From assembly GCF_003711515.1 (NCBI RefSeq), contig NW_021167079.1, positions 6,380,385 through 6,444,384 on the forward strand: a stretch of 64,000 bases of DNA, written 5' to 3'. A model generated the notes under the pieces. It was given only the letters and a program-made list of their open reading frames with translations, did not search any database and was not told where the DNA came from. How positions within the stretch are numbered: position 1 is the first letter of the stretch; each line of letters starts with the position of its first letter. Position numbers and translations under genes: made by a program. This document shows, one piece after another, positions 60,041 through 64,000 of this stretch. Origin of the DNA: Sodiomyces alkalinus F11. Taxonomy: Eukaryota > Ascomycota > Sordariomycetes > Glomerellales > Plectosphaerellaceae.

Positions 60041-61428
60041 ATGTCGAGCCAGATCCCTCGGCCAGGTCCGGCTAATCTCTCGCTCAATGCCGGTCTAGAT
60101 GAGTGGCTGGAGGAGGCTAAACAGTGCCATTATCTGCCTGAACGGGTCATGAAGGAGCTATGTGAGATGGTCAAAGAGGTGCTGATGGAAGGTATGTTGC
60201 GAGACCACCAATCAATTTCCCCCAAAAGGTTTACTGACGAAACTCGTCAGAATCCAATATTCAACCGGTTTGCACTCCTGTTACCATTTGCGGGGACATC
60301 CACGGGCAGTTCTACGACCTTCTTGAGCTCTTCCGTGTTGCTGGGGGAATGCCTGGAGAGTCGAATGTTCAGGCACCGAAGACATCTACTAGCATCATCA
60401 CGTCGGAGGATATTGAGCCGCCGACAGAAATCACAGACCCCAAGCTCAAGAAACGCATCAAGGCCCAAAGTTCGAACGGCGGAGCAGTTGAGGACGTGGA
60501 AGAAGATGCAGCCGGTATCAGCGCAGCTGGATCGTCGCCTCGGCCTGATTCGGCCGTTGAGGTTGGCGGCTCACAGTCCGCTGAGACCAGATTCGTGTTC
60601 CTCGGTGACTTTGTGGATAGAGGCTATTTCAGTCTCGAGACATTCACCTTGTTGATGTGCTTGAAGGCGAAGTGCGTTGCCCCTAATCCGGTTGATCCCT
60701 TCCTCAGTCGACCTAACAAAGCAATAGGTATCCCGATAGAATCGTCCTCGTACGGGGCAATCACGAATCTCGACAGATTACGCAGGTCTACGGGTTCTAC
60801 CAGGAATGTCAACAGAAATATGGCAATGCTTCTGTCTGGAAGGCCTGCTGTCATGTCTTCGATTTTCTTGTATTAGCCGCCATCGTTGACGGCGAGCTTC
60901 TCTGTGTACACGGCGGTCTCAGCCCGGAAATCAGGACTATTGATCAGATTCGGGTTGTGGCCCGGGCGCAGGAAATCCCCCACGAGGGCGCATTCTGCGA
61001 CCTTGTCTGGTCTGATCCCGAAGATGTCGATACATGGGCTATCAGCCCGCGTGGCGCTGGGTGGTTGTTCGGGGACAAGGTGGCAAACGAGTTCAATCAT
61101 GTCAACGGACTCAAGCTTATTGCCCGGGCACACCAACTTGTAAACGAAGGCTACAAGGTATATTGCTTCCCACTCTCTTGTCTCGGCTCCCTGGATCATT
61201 CACGCAGCCGATGTCGGTGCTAACGCTGTCTTGCAGTACCACTTTCCCCAGAATTCTGTCGTGACCGTCTGGTCAGCCCCCAACTACTGCTACCGCTGCG
61301 GCAACGTTGCGTCAATCATGACGGTGGATAAGGATATGAACACGAAATTCAGCATTTTCTCTGCGGTTCCGGACGACCAGCGCCATGTCCCAGCTAATCG
61401 CCGTGGTGCTGGCGACTACTTCCTCTAA
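58538..61428 (+). CDS. ppg1: Ppg1-type PP2A-like Ser/Thr phosphatase with long N-terminal extension
   Basis: Catalytic exons 60041-60191, 60251-60671, 60728-61157 and 61237-61428 (introns 59, 56 and 79 bp) encode 397 residues counted from Met at 60041. PPP-family motifs are intact: GDIHGQ at 65-70, GDFVDRG at 169-175, [17 protein letters not shown], and [11 protein letters not shown]. The protein ends in YFL, the C-terminal motif of Ppg1 and PP2A relatives. In fungi Ppg1 works with Far/STRIPAK proteins and in glycogen control. A polar insert of about 70 residues between the GD-HG and GD-VDRG motifs matches filamentous-fungal PpgA-type enzymes. The frame is open and without a stop from an ATG at 58538, adding 501 residues. 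Either the protein is a fusion of 898 residues, or the phosphatase starts at 60041 and the upstream frame is spliced elsewhere. Confidence 0.85.
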
Positions 61429-61966
61429 TGAGTGGGCTGACGGGCCAAGTGGCCAGTCGACTTTCCATCTTCTCCCATCAGTTACGGTACTACACGAACG
61501 AATGCTTGCTTGTTCACTCGGCCCCCGGAGTCTACGACTTAGTCAATACCACGAGACTATCGGATAGCATGACTTGCTACTTTACGTCTTGACATCCAAT
61601 GTTTGTGGGTTGCCAGCATTTGGGAGAAGATGGCGTATCTTACGCCGTTTTCCTACGAAGACTTCACGATACTTCTGATGCCTCAGTTGGTGTGGGTGGG
61701 ATAGATATTGGGACAAGGGAAATTATAATGCGTTATGACGAAATGCGCTTTATATGGACAGATCATGCGGTCAGGGGTTTGCATTGTCTTCACCCGTCGT
61801 TCGAGGCGAAGACGAGAGCTCTCATGATGATTGGCAAGCCTGTTGTAACAATACGTTGACTACATAGAGCATAGCCGCCGACTCGGACAGGGATATGTGA
61901 GAAGAATATACACGAAGACAAGAACGGTTGAAAAAAAGGTGCTCAGTATATTGGAAATTCCCGCAA
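61429..61966. other. Convergent intergenic region
   Basis: 538 bp between the facing 3' ends of ppg1 and the CZIB gene. Only short frames; nothing recognised. Confidence 0.5.
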
Positions 61967-62613
61967 TCAAGCCCGCTGAATTTCCCATGATAGGTCCTTG
62001 ATGCTCACCTCTTCCCCAGCCTTCTCATCATAGTCGTACCACTCCCCATCAGTCAATTCGATGCTTTCGAATTTGGTGCCTGACTCGGGACCTTCTGCAA
62101 GCCACTCCCCTTCCGGCACGAACTCGGTGAACTCGAGGCCTCGGCAATCGAACTCGAGTATTCTGCGGGCTTTGGCAGGTTCAGACTGTTCGTAGGGCGT
62201 CGGGGCCGCCTGGATGGTAGCCGAGGACTCTCTCTTGCAGTTCTTGCATTTCCAGACGAAGTTGGCCTGACCACGACTACCGCTCATCTCGTTCATGTCC
62301 TTGCAACCAGGAACGATGGGCACACATCAGCATTGAGAGACGGGAGTACGAGGAGAGGTATTCAGGGCTCGAAGCTTACGAATCGATTTACGCCTACGGT
62401 ATTGGGATGTGTCTCTCGGCACGAGGTGCACTGGACTTTGAAGATATACCAGAAAGGCGCATCTTCCGTGTCTTTGGGGCGGAGATTTGTGACCCTATGA
62501 AGCGGCCGGTTGTAAGTAAGAGTAAATAAAAGAAAGTAATTGTGTTGGCTTGTGCCGTGGGAAATCTTTTCGTCTCACCCTTGTAATTCACCCTTGAGCG
62601 TTAAGGCATACAT
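61967..62613 (-). CDS. CXXC zinc-binding protein, CZIB/DUF866 family (C1orf123-like)
   Basis: Exons 62613-62579, 62494-62380 and 62299-61967 (introns 84 and 80 bp) encode 160 residues, equal to the human protein. The reading starts MYALTLKGELQGVTNLRPKD, then FWYIFKVQCTSCRE (first CXXC), GSRGQANFVWKCKNCKRES (second CXXC), and FDCRGLEFTEFVPEGEW with DWxDYDEK-like EWYDYDEKAGEEVSI near the end. The two CXXC pairs form one zinc site in the known structure. The human protein has been linked to mitochondrial copper or metal handling, but the molecular role is not settled. All joins keep frame and the start matches the family. Confidence 0.93.
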
Positions 62614-63270
62614 AGTGATGGCTCACCAGTAGAAACCACCGTTTTTTAGGAAGAAACGTGCAAGATCTCGTCACTTCCGATTCCGTAGCGATACTTACGA
62701 CTACTGCACTTGGGGAAATGGAATGAGATGAGGGGTCAGTTCATCGACGGTGCTGAGAGAGCGGGGTACATCGCGATAATGGAATACCAATAGGTTAGTT
62801 ACCGGGGTTTAATTAACATAGACACGGAAGTGATTATATAATAACGAAGCACGAAGCATCTCTTCGTGATTCTAGGGGAAATACTGAGTAGAAGACCTGC
62901 ATGGGATGGCACCTACAAAAAAGTTTGGCCTACTTCTGATGGCATTGAATGGAAAGTGAAGCGTTCGTAGGTACGAAGTATTTCGTACCAACAAATCTCT
63001 CTCACGGTCAAGCGATCAGCGATGGGCATCACCTTCCAAGCTGGAGGAGCTAGGTGCACGGACCAGATGTAAGTCACGTGATATAGCTTTGAGCGATCAG
63101 AAAGCCGCTCAATTGGCCCGAATTCCCGTAAACACGACAAAATCGAACGACCACTACACAGGATAGTCCTCCAACAGGGCGGAAGCGATACATTTCTACC
63201 GTCTGCAAATCGACAAGAGCGCGCCGGTGCTCGACAAAGCGACGACCTTGTCATCCCCGATGCCGGCACG
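62614..63270. promoter_or_regulatory. Divergent promoter region
   Basis: 657 bp between the CZIB start (minus) and the PPR-type gene start (plus). It contains repeated GGTACGAAGTATTTCGTACC-like inverted sequence at about 62970-62990 (GGTACGAA / TTCGTACC). No gene is seen. Confidence 0.5.
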
Positions 63271-64000
63271 ATGCAGGCGCTCTGGTCTCGCGGGGGCCAG
63301 GCGCGCATTTGCAGCTGCCGAGGATGTCTTCAAGCGACCAGCGGCATGATTCGACACTCGGCGACGAGGGCCACTCGACGTAAACCCACCTTCGGAGAGG
63401 TGTTCACGGTCTTCTATACCTCCATCATGGGCACTGCTGCCATGCTAGATGCGAAGCATAAGGACGACCGTAGGAAGGAGTTGGCCCGCCAGCTAGAAGA
63501 GGCCAAGGCGGATCTGAACATGGTAATGGAGTTGGCTGAACGCTATTCAGATCCTGCTGCGGCAACGGTACCGGCTGGTGATATTCAAAACCGCTGCAAA
63601 GGCGCGTGGCGCGCGGCTCGTGTGCGGCAAACCGGCATCGCAGAATTCCTGGATTCCCTCGGGGATGCATCTACTTGGTCGAGAATGCCGGTACGATCTG
63701 ATGATTTACAAAAGCTGCTGCGAGCCTCTGGTCTCCCTCAGTTGCAACGGAGCATTCAGGAGGGTAAAAAGACGGACTATGACGCCCTTCAACGCCGCCT
63801 CGACCAAGAAGAGTCCTCCCCACACATAGCCCACAGAGCCCCGAGGAGCACCCGGCAGTTAAGCGCCCAGGAGAATTCCACTCGGTCCTTGGTTGTCCAA
63901 TTACTAAAGGCGGCCGGGCTTTCAGAGCTCGAAATCTATAAGGAATGTCTTGTCGACTATTACTCAGCCCAAGCGCCTCGAGAAGCCGGGTCGAGCAAGG
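63271..64000 (+). CDS. Probable mitochondrial PPR-type protein, N-terminal part (truncated by window edge)
   Basis: An ATG at 63271 opens a frame of 243 codons with no stop to the window edge. The N-terminus (MQALWSRGGQARICSCRGCL) is basic with a Cys-rich CSCRGC and lacks acidic residues until residue 43, like a mitochondrial presequence. A hydrophobic segment follows at about 45-60 (FTVFYTSIMGTAAMLDAK), then a charged helix (KDDRRKELARQLEEAKADL). I recall this CRGCL, FTxFYSTIxAxAAxxDA and RRKELDRxIEEA order at the start of fungal pentatricopeptide-repeat-like mitochondrial proteins. No PPR repeat itself is inside the window, so the assignment rests on the N-terminus only. Confidence 0.55.
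   Translation, partial: MQALWSRGGQARICSCRGCLQATSGMIRHSATRATRRKPTFGEVFTVFYTSIMGTAAMLDAKHKDDRRKELARQLEEAKADLNMVMELAERYSDPAAATVPAGDIQNRCKGAWRAARVRQTGIAEFLDSLGDASTWSRMPVRSDDLQKLLRASGLPQLQRSIQEGKKTDYDALQRRLDQEESSPHIAHRAPRSTRQLSAQENSTRSLVVQLLKAAGLSELEIYKECLVDYYSAQAPREAGSSK

Overview
This window is nuclear DNA from a filamentous ascomycete (Pezizomycotina, probably Sordariomycetes). The evidence is the gene set, the short 50-240 bp GT-AG introns with visible branch points, dispersed AGGTAAGGTAC-type motifs, and a copia retrotransposon whose CpA/TpG dinucleotides have been turned into TpA, the mark of repeat-induced point mutation (RIP). All gene models were built by eye from reading frames, splice sites and family memory; no database search was possible.

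Layout. At 1-1.5 kb is the 5' part of an Rtp1/TANGO6-like gene running off the left edge. From 1.5 to 11.1 kb I find almost no convincing coding sequence. A housekeeping block follows at 11-30 kb: Prp43 RNA helicase (-), PRMT5/Skb1 arginine methyltransferase (+), Sm-F (-), an alpha/beta-hydrolase (+), Dbr1 lariat debranching enzyme (+), elongin C (-), Rho4 GTPase (+), Dad1 kinetochore protein (-) and an aldehyde dehydrogenase (-). After a gene-poor gap come a Tbf1-like telobox protein (33.6-36.4 kb), a protein built almost wholly of Cys/His modules (37.7-39.6 kb) and a coiled-coil protein (41.7 kb). A 50-N gap lies at 44.5 kb. A 6.1 kb RIP-mutated Ty1/copia element with both LTRs occupies 45.7-51.8 kb and carries a nested insertion. 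To its right are a second coiled-coil gene, a PNPOx-like flavin-fold protein, Upf3, a Ppg1-type phosphatase with a long in-frame N-terminal extension, a CZIB/DUF866 zinc protein and the start of a probable mitochondrial PPR-type protein running off the right edge.

How the genes relate. Four of the five genes from 11 to 23 kb act on splicing: Prp43 releases the intron lariat, Dbr1 debranches it, Sm-F is a core snRNP subunit, and PRMT5 methylates other Sm proteins. Upf3 (nonsense-mediated decay) lies 33 kb further on. The remaining genes serve unrelated housekeeping roles. No secondary-metabolite cluster, CRISPR array, rRNA or convincing tRNA was found. The most unusual signals are the Cys/His-module gene, whose three introns all split a module's His codon at the same phase, the phosphatase extension, and RIP boundaries that fall inside the two LTRs.
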